Assembly: GCA_023159155.1 (NCBI GenBank)
Contig: JAJNNX010000066.1
Location: 62,001-126,000, forward strand
Origin: Ustulina deusta
Lineage: Eukaryota > Ascomycota > Sordariomycetes > Xylariales > Xylariaceae
Direction: 5' to 3'
DNA length: 64,000 nt
A model generated the notes under the pieces. That model saw only the letters and a list, made by a program, of their open reading frames with translations, searched no databases and was not told the DNA's origin. Positions 1 to 11,719 of this stretch are shown here, one piece after another. Each line of letters opens with the position of its first letter. Within the stretch, counting starts at the first letter, position 1. The translations under genes were made by a program, and so were the position numbers.

Positions 1-1569
1 CAGGCACCAGCGCTTAACTCTCTCAAACTTAGCTCGGGAACGACCCTCACCAGTATTCCCTGGCAGAATCGATATATCAAGGTCAACGAGATTGGTAGGG
101 GAAGCTTTGGAAGTGTATATTGTGTTATACATGCTGCTACTGGAGAACTTTATGCGGCGAAAGACTATCACAAATCAGACGACGGAGGCGAAATAAACTT
201 GCCGATGCTAAAAAGCTTATCCCACGTATGAGAACCAGCCTCGAACCCTTGATTATATTAAGGCCTTGTCTAACCGCTAGCTTAGGAGAATATCGTCAAG
301 TTCCACGAAGTTTGTCATCAGCCACCTGCGCTGATCATGGAATTAATCCAGGGCCCTACCCTCAAAAAAACGAATCAAGAAAGGGCCGTGGAAGGCAACG
401 AGTTGCAAGACGTTGCGTGGCAACTGTCAGACGCTCTTGCCTATCTTCACGAGAGGCACCTCACCCACCGCGACATTAAACCTGCAAACATTGTGGTCCC
501 AACACGCAATCCAATTCATGTCAAAATCGTGGATTTTGGTTTGGCCACTGTCAAAGAAGGGACGATTAAATCCTTTGTTGGCACGCCGCGCTACAATGCC
601 CCTGAGCTCAGAAGGAAATCGTATACCAACAAAGTAGACATTTGGTCACTCGGGATTATAATACTCGAGTTTTCTTATGGGCTTCCCCCAAGAGAGGAAG
701 ATACTTGGCACGAGCGTGTCATCGAATATATGGCTGAACAGCCGCCGAGTGCGTTCCGAAAATTCATCACTTCTATACTTCAGATTGATCCTCGGGTGCG
801 ACCGTCTGCAGCTGAGTTACGGGACTGCCATTTCCCTGTTTTTTATTCCAGAACCTCATCAGACGCTGTTCTCCGCACGAGTGATACACACGCATCATCG
901 TCTGAAGAAGATACTGAGCAACGTACGTCGCTTCCAAGAGCACATGCCGTACAGCATGGCACTGGGTCGACTTTGCCGCCTGACGAAACTACTGTTCAAA
1001 ACACGGAGCCCTGTAGGTATAGTTCCAGGCGCCCAATGCAGTACGCAGAAGTTATTTGTCAATCCACGCCCCTCAGGAGCGCAAGTGAAATCCCGGAAAC
1101 CTCGTTGTCTCCAAGAGGGGACTCGTCCGTGATAGAAGGGCCTACATATGCACCAACTCCTGGGGGACACTCCGGAGCACAAGATTTTACGAATTATGCA
1201 CCAACTCCTGAATGGCACACTGGAGCACAAGATTTTACGAGCTGTGCACCAACTCCTAAGCCATACTCCGAACTACAAGATATTGGAGATGAAATCCCGG
1301 AAACACCGTGGTCCCCAAGAGGAGATTCCTCTCCAAGAGAAGATACGTCTGGCCGCAGAACCCCTAGACCTTCGTGGGCACCAATTCCTACTGGTGATTA
1401 CTCCGGAGTACAAGATGTTGCAGGTGGATTATGGGGGATGTCGCCTCAGAGATGGGAGTTGTATCTGGGAGAAGGATTTGTGTCAGCACCCACTCCTGGT
1501 GGTGAATACTTTAGAGTATCAGAAGACACCGAGAATAGAGCAGTGGAGGATAGTAGTGAAGTGGAGTGA
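1..1569 (+). CDS. Ser/Thr protein kinase, 3' part (5' end outside window)
   Basis: The reading frame is already open at base 1. Exons are 1-225 and 286-1569; the 60 bp intron (GTATGA donor, CTAAC branch at 270-274, TAG acceptor) removes an in-frame stop and joins the alphaC region (SLSH) to ENIVKFHEV. Kinase hallmarks, numbered from the window edge, are the glycine loop GRGSFGSV (33-39), the ATP lysine in YAAK (54), HRDIKPAN with catalytic Asp138, DFG at 158, a GTPRYNAPE activation segment and DIWSLGIIILE. The domain is therefore complete and probably active. The tail of about 250 residues is Ser/Pro/Thr-rich, with degenerate repeats starting APTP and two copies of EIPET..SPRGDSS. The architecture resembles the expanded CAMK/Chk2-like kinases of filamentous fungi, but any N-terminal domain lies outside the window and the substrate is unknown. 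Confidence 0.87.
1150..1520 (+). repeat. Degenerate in-frame repeats in the kinase tail
   Basis: Units of about 16 codons start with APTP or APIP and contain a GAQDF-, GVQDV- or ELQDI-like core. Two adjacent units (about 1150 and 1198) are nearly identical and the others are diverged and interrupted. They keep the kinase reading frame. Confidence 0.7.
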
Positions 1570-4536
1570 TGGTTGATGGGGCAAGAGAATAGATGATAGG
1601 ACTAACGTAAGTAGTCTAGATGAGTCTATAAAGGTAGGTATGGCTCTAAAGATTAATCTACTATAATCTGAAAGTCTTCGGACATGCACTCCCCGCACAC
1701 CCAGTTGTACTCATACAAATATAAAGCTAGCTTTTAGTTAGCTTATTGTGAAGGTTTTATACAACCGATTTTGATAACCAATTTCATTACATATAAGTTG
1801 ACCTCTGTGTGTAGGAGCGTATAGTGAAGCATGTTGACTCTATAGATGAGGGCAGAACCCCTATTAAACGCCCCGCTCACTTGAATAGCTACCAAGATTA
1901 GTGCCGCTAGGGATCGGCTCTTCAATCAAGGTATAGGGCTCCCCTATTGGGGTTGCAACAGAGAAAAACCCCGGGACGTAAATGTAATATACTATCTTAT
2001 TATTTCAAAAAATAGAGACAATGAACTTCTAAACCTAGACTTCCACCTTCCCCCCCCCCCAGCATAATCAGCTTCATCTTGTGAGGGTTTGTATGTTCAT
2101 CGGAAGACCACCCATGTCCTCTTCAATCCCCCAGTCTATTCTAGCTGATCGGGATATTTCTTACCCTACTCTAAGCATCAGGCAAGTTAAGCTTGCAAAA
2201 TGTGTAAATAAATCTAGCTGCCTAGAGACAGAGAGTAGTAAGCATCATTGCCCAAATACGACAATATTTTTACTATGTAAGGCCTAAAGTAGAAAAGAAC
2301 GAACGAATTGTAATATCAGGGGTTGCTGTAAAGGGTGGCGAAGTAGTTATCTCCATTTTTGACGAATTTTGTGCATCGGACTAATCATTCAATATACTTG
2401 GGGGGGGGGGGGGGTTCACAAATGGCCAAGCCCATGCTGTTTGATATTAGACAACGTCAATTCGTGTACTTTCCATCATGAAGTTCAAAATAGTCATCCG
2501 TGCCTAATCGCTTTGAAAAATAACCCGGACCACGGAGACGAACCCCCCCCCCCCAGGTACTTTCTCTATAGAAGGAGTTTCGTGGTGCTCGGATACTCTG
2601 GAAATCTGAGATTTCCCTAGCTGCTTCTGGGGAAGATAGCCTAATGAATTGAGTTGACATTAAAAGCGAGGCTCGAGGCCAAGGAGGTGCCATATCTACC
2701 TCAGCTATCCCAGAGGTACGAAGTGCAGACAGCCTAGCTAATGAGACGATCTGGAGCTGAGTAGTTTTTTAAGACTGAGAAGATTGAATTTCTCTAGACC
2801 TAGATCGTCCTTAGGTCCAACGTAGCTCAACCCATTCAGTATGACGTCTATTAAACGCAAGGGGATATTATTTCCTTGTCAGTAGCTCATGCATCGTGAT
2901 GGGATAACATGCAGCTCCTTATCTAGGGCATAATGTAGTTCAACATCTCCGGCGACCATGTCCAAGGGAATAGAGGTCACGCACAACCCTGTGTTGAACT
3001 AGTAATTGTTAGTTCTACTATAATTCCAGCCGGTTATTTGGACGTGGACCCTTTTCAGACCGTCTTGTGTCCTCAGTGAACCCGGGCAATACGTTTGGAG
3101 ACCTGCCCCTTTCCTCTCACGCCGAACAAGGTTAAGAATGGCGGCATCGGGTCCATGCCGAGCTCGAGATAACGCCAAGGCCAGTATTTCGGCATCAGAC
3201 GGCTCTGAAAGTCGCAAAATGACATCGAAAAGTATACAGATTTAGCATCTCCATGAGTGCACATTCTTGGCTATCCGAATGCGACAAGAGGCGCCGAACA
3301 ATCTCACTGAGACCTTTTCGGTGAATTTAGGGCGAGAATTTGAGATTGCCCTGTTGGGGGAGAGGATGGGCAGAGTAATATGAAGTGCTATGCCAATGTC
3401 AATAACCCAATCGCCAACAGAACTGAAATGGCCAGCTCGAAAGCGTGTGAATCGAACATACCTAGGTACCGAGGACAATCTCCAATATGCACCAAATAGA
3501 TTCTACAAGTTGGGACCGGAGAATAAGGGCTCTGAGCCATACAAATCACCATTCCTCCCCAAACAGACGTATCACAGATCGTATTTCGTTGATAATGGCT
3601 GTTATCGCTTCGAAATTGAAACTTATTGGCATGGGTATTTCGACACAACATGTCGCGCATTGTAGCAGAAATCTCCCCAATATTATTTCGTTCCAGGCCC
3701 TTTGCGCAACAACGCATATTTACAATACCTAGTTCTCACTACACTCATCCTGGCGGTTGGGGGACATTACCAGCAGTAGCTGTAACGATCGTGGTGACCA
3801 CGAATTACAACCGCAATTACTCAGGCCTTTAGTTATTAATGCCCTGCCCTTCCATTGACTGGAGGGTTGGGCGGCTGCAGATACGGCTCGCTGGGTTGAC
3901 GGCAAAGAAACACTAGGGGTGTGAAGCGAGGCTTGGTGGTGATGATCATTGTTGCGCCGAGGGTTCGAAAACAGATAATACATTGGCTGTTGCTACCTAT
4001 CCATCTATAAATAGGTAAGCTGAGGTAGCGGCATTTCGCCTCGAGAATTGGACCCTACACTGGTTGGTTAATTGGCTGAATGATTACCACCTACCTACAG
4101 TACTTCGTAGATAACTTCAATCTCATTGTAGTTGATAGTGTAGGTATAGCACGACAGCGAATCCTCTTTGTCAGGTTAATTAGGACCAGGAAAAGATGCC
4201 ACTCACATCGTGAACAAGGGGGTGGAGAGGGGTGTCAGCAATCGACAGGGGGTCTTATGCAGGTACACATAGGCACGTCATACAGTAAGTAGATCGAGGG
4301 TAATGATCTTGATGCCATGTAGAAATTTCCGGGGTAGTGAGACGCGACATGACCATGACCATAACCACCGCGCGTATCTAATACCTAAGACTCCACGATC
4401 TTCAACTCCGACTCTCCCGGTGTGCACCTACCTAGTACATGTTGGCCTCAAGCAGGACGAGTTGGAACGCCCCCAGCTTCCTAGGTCCACCAACCGGAAC
4501 CAGCATAATAGCGGATGCCGTCTCCAAGTGTCAGCA
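1570..4536. other. Gene-free stretch left of the first HET gene
   Basis: No coding region is recognisable on either strand; the open frames here are short and unlike known proteins. Notable simple tracts are a run of 15 G at 2400-2414 and a run of 12 C at 2543-2554. Short TAGGTACC-type motifs appear near 3465 and 4428. The last few hundred bases should hold the promoter and leader of the HET gene at 4537. Confidence 0.6.
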
Positions 4537-6282
4537 ATGCGGCTCCTCAATTGCAAAACCCTGGCATTCGAGGAGTTCGTTCAAGATATTCCCCGGTACG
4601 CTATCCTCTCGCACACCTGGGGGGACGAGGAAGTGTCGCTCGGCGACATGAAGAGCGACGCCACAGCCTCTCAGCTGAAGGGTTATGAGAAGATCGCCGC
4701 GACGTGTAGGATCGCGCAGGAGCAGGGGCTGGACTACGCATGGGTGGACACGTGCTGCATTGACAAGTCGAGCAGTGCTGAGCTCTCCGAGGCCATCAAC
4801 TCCATGTTCGCCTGGTACCGGGACGCTGCCGTCTGCTACGCCTGGTTATCCGACTACGCTCAAGACGCGGCCTTCAACCTCACAGACGAGGCCGTCCTCG
4901 CATCGTTCGAGTCTCGCGAGGCGATTGCGGAGCAAGGCAGGGGGTTTAGCGACCCGCCCCCGCTCACATCCAAGGAGCTCGACATGCGCAACCACATCGG
5001 GCAGAGCCTGAGAAAGTGCAGATGGTTCTCCCGGGGCTGGACATTACAGGAGCTCATCGCGCCGAAGCAGGTCGAGTTCTACGACCGTGACTGGACATGC
5101 TTCGGGTCCAAGGCGCAGCTAGCCCCTATCCTGTCCTGGATCACGGGCGTCGACCCGGGCGTATTGAAAGGCAGATCGCTAGACCAAGTCCTGGTGGGGC
5201 GGCGAATGTCGTGGGCCGCGAACCGGCAGACGCGGCGCGTAGAAGACATGGCATACTGCCTCCTGGGCATTTTCGACATCAACATGCCGCTCCTGTATGG
5301 CGAGGGCGACAAGGCGTTCTCCCGTCTCCAGGAGGAAATCATCCGATCGAGCAACGACCTCTCCATCTTCGCCTGGACCGCCGCCCTCGGCGACAAGCGC
5401 TCCTTCCGGAGCATATGGGCGAGTTCCCCCAACGAGTTCAGGTCCTGTCAGTTCCTCGTCAAGGCAACGCTCGAGTGGAACGGCCGGGGCGAATACAGCA
5501 TCACGAGCCGCGGGCTGCGCACGACGGACATGATCCGGACCGTGCGCGGCGAAGCCTCGCGGAAAGGGAGCTACTTCCTCCCGCTCGACTGCGTCGATGC
5601 GCGGGAAAAGAAGAGCATCCGCTTCGTGTCGCTCGAGCAGTACGGGCCGAGCCTGTTTGCGCGGCGGAAGCCTTGGCTCTACGACACCGTGGTGGACATT
5701 GACGTATCGCAGGCCGCGCGGCTCCCGCAGCCGCAGTATATCTGCTGCCGGGAGGGCCCGGATTTCGAGGCCATGGTGCGGGCGAGTCGCGTGGGGTCCG
5801 TGCAGATTGAGTTCTCGCTCGAGGCGTTCGACGAGAGCAGCATCTCGGCCCAGCCCGAGACGGATTGGGACCTGCGCAACTCGATCCTCCTCAGCTACCG
5901 CCGACGGCACTTCTGGGGATGCTGGCGGATAAAAACAATGGCAGACGAGCCGGGCGTGTGTGTCGTCTGCGTGCAGTCCGATGGGTGGCTGCTCTACGGC
6001 ATATTTCCATGGCACGAACTGCCCTCCGTCATGGACCAGAGCGACTTGCTCCCGTCGCAGATCGCCGACGTGCTCCAGAGTCTCCCCGTCCGGACCTCGG
6101 CGCGCTGTCCTCCGTGGTATCATACTGTAGAACTCGGCGAGCATGAGTTGGGCGAAGGTGGTGATGGCATCACTGGTACGTTGCTCCGAATAAAGAGCAG
6201 AAAGACTGACGAAGCTCAAGATGGCCGCACAACCGTTAAAACCCGGTTACAGCGGCTATTCAAAAAACGAACCTGGCCGTGA
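4537..6282 (+). CDS. HET-domain heterokaryon-incompatibility protein (581 aa)
   Basis: HET-domain proteins trigger growth arrest or cell death after fusion of genetically different hyphae; the domain is the death effector. The three conserved blocks are intact: YAILSHTWGDEEV near residue 25, LDYAWVDTCCIDKSSSAELSEAI near 65, and CRWFSRGWTLQELIAP near 165. A further conserved stretch, RVEDMAYCLLGIFDINMPLLYGEG, follows. No NACHT, WD40 or ankyrin part is present, so this is a stand-alone HET protein. I chose the ATG at 4537 because MRLLNCKTL is the usual family start; the frame stays open upstream to ATG 4303 but that part looks non-coding. Single exon, GC-rich third positions. It is a paralogue of the gene at 51283. 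Compared with that copy it carries about 40 extra residues between blocks 2 and 3. Confidence 0.9.
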   Translation: MRLLNCKTLAFEEFVQDIPRYAILSHTWGDEEVSLGDMKSDATASQLKGYEKIAATCRIAQEQGLDYAWVDTCCIDKSSSAELSEAINSMFAWYRDAAVCYAWLSDYAQDAAFNLTDEAVLASFESREAIAEQGRGFSDPPPLTSKELDMRNHIGQSLRKCRWFSRGWTLQELIAPKQVEFYDRDWTCFGSKAQLAPILSWITGVDPGVLKGRSLDQVLVGRRMSWAANRQTRRVEDMAYCLLGIFDINMPLLYGEGDKAFSRLQEEIIRSSNDLSIFAWTAALGDKRSFRSIWASSPNEFRSCQFLVKATLEWNGRGEYSITSRGLRTTDMIRTVRGEASRKGSYFLPLDCVDAREKKSIRFVSLEQYGPSLFARRKPWLYDTVVDIDVSQAARLPQPQYICCREGPDFEAMVRASRVGSVQIEFSLEAFDESSISAQPETDWDLRNSILLSYRRRHFWGCWRIKTMADEPGVCVVCVQSDGWLLYGIFPWHELPSVMDQSDLLPSQIADVLQSLPVRTSARCPPWYHTVELGEHELGEGGDGITGTLLRIKSRKTDEAQDGRTTVKTRLQRLFKKRTWP

Positions 6283-7636
6283 ATGGGGAGCTTTAGTCAA
6301 AACTATGTCAAGTGAACTAAACTTTGAAACTTGAATTCATCAAAGACGCCGAGTTTCTCCGCCCTAGTGGCACAAAGTCGGGAAGTCAAGGCTAGATGGA
6401 TATCGACAACCCGAGTGCCGTCAGAGTGTGCTTTATGTATAGCCTTTGATACCCGATATGGCTTTCGTAACCATTTCAATGACTTGTTACATTACTGTTT
6501 TCTGTTTTTTTTTGTCTTATATTTTTTCCCCCGGGAGGGGGGATCTTGTTCAACTTTGCATTGGTGTTCAGTTCGCAGCTCAGGTGTATTTGTGTTTCCT
6601 TAATATCGGAGACCTAGTCAACGCCTACAACTAATATTAGCGAGTGGGATGGGCTTTTCACCTATTACGCAACAGCAACAGCAATTATAGTTCATGACTA
6701 ACGAGTTATGGCGAGGACTCGACTGGGGCTGGAAGAATAATACTCGGTTTAACAATAATCTTCCAGGGTGCCAAAGGTCTTTTACCCTCAAGATATGGGA
6801 AGAAGGCGAATACCAAGGCGATATATCCCCCAAATTTCCTAACTCAGCCCAGGCCGTACCCAGCTAGCTATTCCTTCTCCTTCGTATGTGTCATTTTAAG
6901 CGAGGGCTGGAGGCTGAATAGGTAGCTAGGTGCAATACCTACCTTGTCATGTTGCCTATGACACAAGTCGACCAAATTCTGACAACCATGGCTGGGAGAA
7001 GAACAAAAGGAATTGGAAGAAACAAAAAAAAAAGAAAAGGACTACACGGTGTCAATAATAGTAGATACGTCAAAATTCCACCAAGTATGCTGTGCCCTAA
7101 CACCACGCTATTTAAACCAAGGCTTAATTATTAATACCTAACTATGGTCAACGTGGTCTTTTTATTTTCCCAATCTTTCAACCCCGATTATACCCTTCGG
7201 GGCTCTATTGTCCTCATCCTACAAATTAGGACATTCCATAAATTATGAAAGAGCCATGGGTTTCCACTTCTTCCTAGCTTAACTTGTAAGAAAACCACAT
7301 CTCCCCAAGGTACCTTTTCTGTTTCTAGAAAAATCCGTGTGAAATCGTAATGTCTCCAATCTATAATACCCCCCTATATAAGTCACGAAGACGCCAAGCC
7401 ATCTCTCCGAAGAATCCCCATAACCAAGGTAGTGCGCTGTGTATTCGATAAGGAGCGATCAAAGTGAACACACTGCGAGATGCTCAGAATCAGGGATAGG
7501 CGTGAACGGATATCGTGTAGGCATTGGCTGAATTGGTAGTTTTTAAGATTTAAACTCTGATCACCCCGACTATATAGATGGTAAACCTCACGTCTGCCAA
7601 CATCATTCATGTTTACCAAAATCCAACTGTTTAAAG
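6283..7636. other. Intergenic, between HET gene and arp3 3' end
   Basis: No gene is supported. The region is moderately AT-rich, with an A-run near 7025. It should hold the 3' UTRs of two convergent genes. Confidence 0.6.
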
Positions 7637-9521
7637 TTATGAGCCTCCAGGGCCTCCAAGTAGCGCAAATCTTCGCACGATACTCGGTCCGTATTCTTGG
7701 TACTAAATGAAAGTCAGTCATGAGCTCTCGCAGCACACTCAATATATATATTTGTGTCTGGGGGAATGCGGGGTATTCACCTCAGCCTTGGTGTGGCAAT
7801 ACGATCTGAACTCGGGCGTCTGGCCCAACAAGCTGCCTCCAAACCACGGTCCATGTCGTTGTCGCTTATGTGAAATGACTTGCACTTCCAATCCGCCACT
7901 CTTGGCACCACCACTGCGGACTTCGCTAGCCCGAATACGTGCATCTACCAGGTGCTTGATGTCTCGTTGTAACCTCCGACCAAAATCCTTGTATAGCGTG
8001 CTACCCCCGGAAAGTACAATGTTCTTGTAAAGTCCACGTCGGACATCGATGGGACTCGACTGGATAACGCCATCAACGACTACGGGCAGCGGTGTTAGAA
8101 AGTCGGACGAGTAGATTTCGGGGTTGAAGAAGATCTCAGGAGCCAGGAATCGCTCATAGCCCACATCCACGGTGACTTGGCGGCCGCCGGGGTGGGATAC
8201 AAGGTGCTTGAGAAACCGACTGCGGTCGCGGTCGAAGCGTGAAAATTCTTTCACGATGTCGGGACAGACGTAGCAGTGCTCTTCCTTGATCTCCTGTGCC
8301 GTCTTCAAAGAGCTGTCGGGCTCGCCTCGGTCTCGCAGTAGGGATTGTACAAAGTAGGTAATGTCTCGACCAGCGATGGGGATGGACTTGATGGACGAGC
8401 CGATAACGTAGCCCTCAGCAACGGGAATGACGTGAGTGACACCGTCGCCTGAATCAATAACGGTGCCGGTCAACGAGCGATCAGTCACTTTGGTTGATGT
8501 CCAGGAGGCGGCGAGGGCGAGCACGGCCTGGACGGCGATGTAGAGACCGGCGCAGTTGAAGGACTCGAAGAAAATCTCGGCCGTATTCTCGCGGTTCTCG
8601 GGAGGGTTGAGGGGCTAGTGAAGATCAGTAACTGTTCTCGCGCGCTCGGTATCACGGCCGAGGGAGTGGTGTGCTGTGTGAGGTGTGCGTACCGGTTCGG
8701 TCAGGAGAAAGTAATGGTCTTCAGGTTCGACTCGGAGATACTTGAAGATGGAGTTGGACCAGAATCTTTCCATGTGGTCCTGTGCGCACAAGACATGTCA
8801 GCATTTACCCAGAAAAGGAAAAGAAAAGAAAAAAAGAAAAAGAAAGGAGCAAAGGAAGGAAGACATTCAACAAGACACATACCCAATTGTCAACCTGACC
8901 GTGTCGAATGGGGTAATGAAGACCGTAGCCTAGGCGCGCGTGTCAACTCTGGAGCGCCCTAAATACACCTCGGGGCGAGAGGAGGCGCGAGAATTTCGAG
9001 AGCTATACCTGGACCGTTCGAAGCGGCTATTGCCTCGTCACCGATAAAGAAATCCAAGTCTTCAGTGCCACGTTTCATGGAGAGGTGGCCCGTAGGACCA
9101 GCGCCGCCGGTGAGGAACGAGGGCTTATTTGCAACGGCTGGGCGGCCCGAGCCGGTTCCGCCGCTTCCACCAGCCTGACCCTTGGTGGCGATGGCGGTAG
9201 GGAAGACGAAGGAGGGAGAGTCGTTGCCGGCAAAACCTACAGACAGGCGCAAGGGGGATGCGAAGTCAGCCTACGGCAAGGAAAGGATGGGGCACGAGAT
9301 GGGCGGCGGTGCGCGCGCAAACGGATGGCAGGCGGGAGAATAGGACCGGGGCGGAGAAGAAGGAGGCTCATCTTACCGAGCTTGGAGAAGCCCGTGCCGC
9401 TACAGTGCACACGCAATGATTAGCAAGGGGAGACGACACGGGCCGGTCGGGCCACGACAACGCCCGACAGGAGACGGAGAACGTACTTGTCCATGACAAC
9501 GGCCGGAGTCTGGTTTGCCAT
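7637..9521 (-). CDS. arp3: Actin-related protein 3, Arp2/3 complex subunit
   Basis: Arp3 forms, with Arp2, the actin-like dimer from which the Arp2/3 complex nucleates branched filaments at endocytic patches. I rebuilt seven exons (reverse strand): 9521-9487, 9399-9377, 9236-9009, 8929-8883, 8779-8693, 8614-7781, 7702-7637. All junctions are GT/AG and the sum is 1320 nt, giving 439 aa. Recognisable family signatures are [20 protein letters not shown] at the start, the [14 protein letters not shown] motif, [53 protein letters not shown], and the end [18 protein letters not shown]. The Gly/Ser-rich insertion after IATKG in exon 3 is typical of filamentous-fungal Arp3. The splice into the last exon (acceptor 7703) is needed to replace an otherwise non-family tail. 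Length and conservation argue for a functional gene. Confidence 0.96.
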
Positions 9522-11719
9522 GGCGAGGAGGACGAGGGGGGGACGGCGGGGGGAGGGAGTGTGAGAGAGCGGCGGTCGACTTCCAGAAGGTCGAAGGTAC
9601 GGTCGGGGGCGAGGAGGGCCTGCGCAAGACGAGGGGCGGAGGAGAGACGACGACGACAGTGGCGATGGCGATGGCCGTCGTTGGTTGGTCGGTCGTCGGT
9701 GAGGACAGCAAGCCCAAGCAAGACCCAAGGTAAGAAGCAGCCCAGTGGGGTAAAGAGATGGCTCGTGGACACCTGGGTACTCTAGGTAGTAGGTTAGGTA
9801 GAGAGGTAGGTACGGTTATGGGCGATATCCAGGTACCTGCAGCAAGCTAGACTGAGTAAGCATGTACCTACCTGCGTAGCTCAGTGCTTCGGCTTCCGAG
9901 GCTGCAATTCACTCGATGGCTTGGACGGCGGCGATGACGATGTGGAATGAGGCCTAAGCCACCTTTTTAGCCGTCCCCATTGTAAACTTAGGTATAATTG
10001 GCGGGGGTTCTCCTTTTACCTACCTAGTAGTAGGTACCTAGTAGCTCGCGTGGGGACCTACATATAGGGCAGTGTAGGTACCTACCTGTATATATTGACT
10101 AGGCGACAGTTGGCGACAACCGTAGGTAGCTACTACATATCCTTGTCGCTTCATCGGGCGTCCATCACACATCTCACATCCCACATCTCATATTTCATCC
10201 AAATCTCATTCCGCTCACTCACAATACCTATCTATCATCCATAGGTTTTTTACTTAATACTACCTACCTGCCTGTTAGGAGGTAAACATTCCTTGTTCGT
10301 CAGCAATAGGAGTCCTAAATTCCGTCTTTCCAAGTCTTCGACTTCAATTAAATCCTCCATGGTTGAAGTGTTCAGGTACGCAGCTACCCACGAACTAACC
10401 ACTTGTCTATACAACGATGAGTCTCATCATGTTCATTGTCTTTCCCAGGTTGCGGTGAAATCGCCAAATCTCTTCTTCCATGCCATCCTTTCTATGATAT
10501 GACATGATCAACCAACCCCATTATGGCCTGCCAGCTCCACGCAGCACCGATGTAAATGATACTACAACGGAAATCGTAATGTTTTACAGACCAATTGCCT
10601 TTGCACAGATTCTTCATTGGCCATATAGGTGTCTGTTCTTTCCCGCCACTGCCTCCAAGTCAGTGAAGCAAGCACCTACGTCTACGTAAGTAAGTGCATT
10701 TCGCTTACCTCCACCTGCTTGCTCGACCTGCCTCCTTTCCTCAGGCAGGTCCCACCATCTATGATCGACCTATCCTCACATTCTGCCAGTTCCACCTATC
10801 TACATCTCCCAACATTTCTGATAGGCGCTACCTAGCACATAATATACCTCTCCACCATTGACGGGCCTGTGTAATTTAGTCATCTTCACTTGCGTACGGC
10901 ACGGCTAGTGCATCGCGTTCTACCACTTGAGGCGAGCGACTTTGTTGTGCTTGCTGGGAATCCGTATTTGCTAGGTCCTCGAGGTAAGATCGCCTTATTT
11001 ATACGTGCAATGACTGCTTCAAGAAGCCTGTTGTGACTCCCGAAAGTCCATTCTTCCTACTATACTTACTTGAGTACATGCACTTCCCCCTCCCTGTCGA
11101 GCACAGCCGGAATGGTAAGATGATTGCAGGTGTGTTCTAGCAGCTCTAGCTATCACCTCTCAGTCTCCTTTCCTGCGAACTTGGCTCTCCATATACCGGT
11201 CACGTCACGCCTTGAACACCTCGGCGCTGCCGCTTCGACTTTCGTCAAGTCAACATCCGCCCTGTCGTCCCAACCGAGTGCTAGTCTACTTCGTCGTAGC
11301 CTACGAACCTCTTGTCCCTCACTCTGCCCTTCGCTCCCCTTCGTTCTCGGTGCCCCGAGAGGGCGTGTCTGTCGTATACACCATATGCATCATCCATCTC
11401 CTCAGGCACAGTAACTCGTATACTTTGCATTCAGGCTCTACTCAATACACATTAGACAATATTCACACTCTCTTTGCCCTCTCTACCCCAAAAGTCTATC
11501 TTCGCTGTGCGACCGATTGCTTTCCACATTTCCCTCGGATATCGCTGCGTCAGCCTCCCCATACTCGACTCTCCGAGTCCTTTCCATGCCGGCAAACAAG
11601 GTACTGATTATCTTCTAGACGCCGACGGTGCCGAACTTGAACATTCTGCCAGCGTCCAAGTACCTCACATCGTACGGTGATACCAGTTGTCTCGTCAAAC
11701 CAGCCATTCCCAGTCAAAG
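9522..11719. other. Divergent intergenic region, arp3 / taspase-like gene
   Basis: No gene is supported. It must hold two promoters. It is dense in TAGGTACC-type motifs (9770-9880, 10015-10130, 10255-10275) and pyrimidine-rich from about 10140 onward, as expected of long fungal 5' leaders. Short open frames at 10293-10835 and 11124-11607 resemble no known protein. Confidence 0.6.

Noticed and set aside
5179..6219. 346-codon open frame antisense to the first HET gene
   Set aside because: It is a shadow caused by GC-rich third positions of the HET gene; its translation is Arg/Pro/Ala/Glu-rich with no family features.
10293..11607. Several open frames of 60-131 codons upstream of the taspase-like gene
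   Set aside because: Ser/Pro/His-rich, as expected from pyrimidine-rich leaders; no conserved motif.
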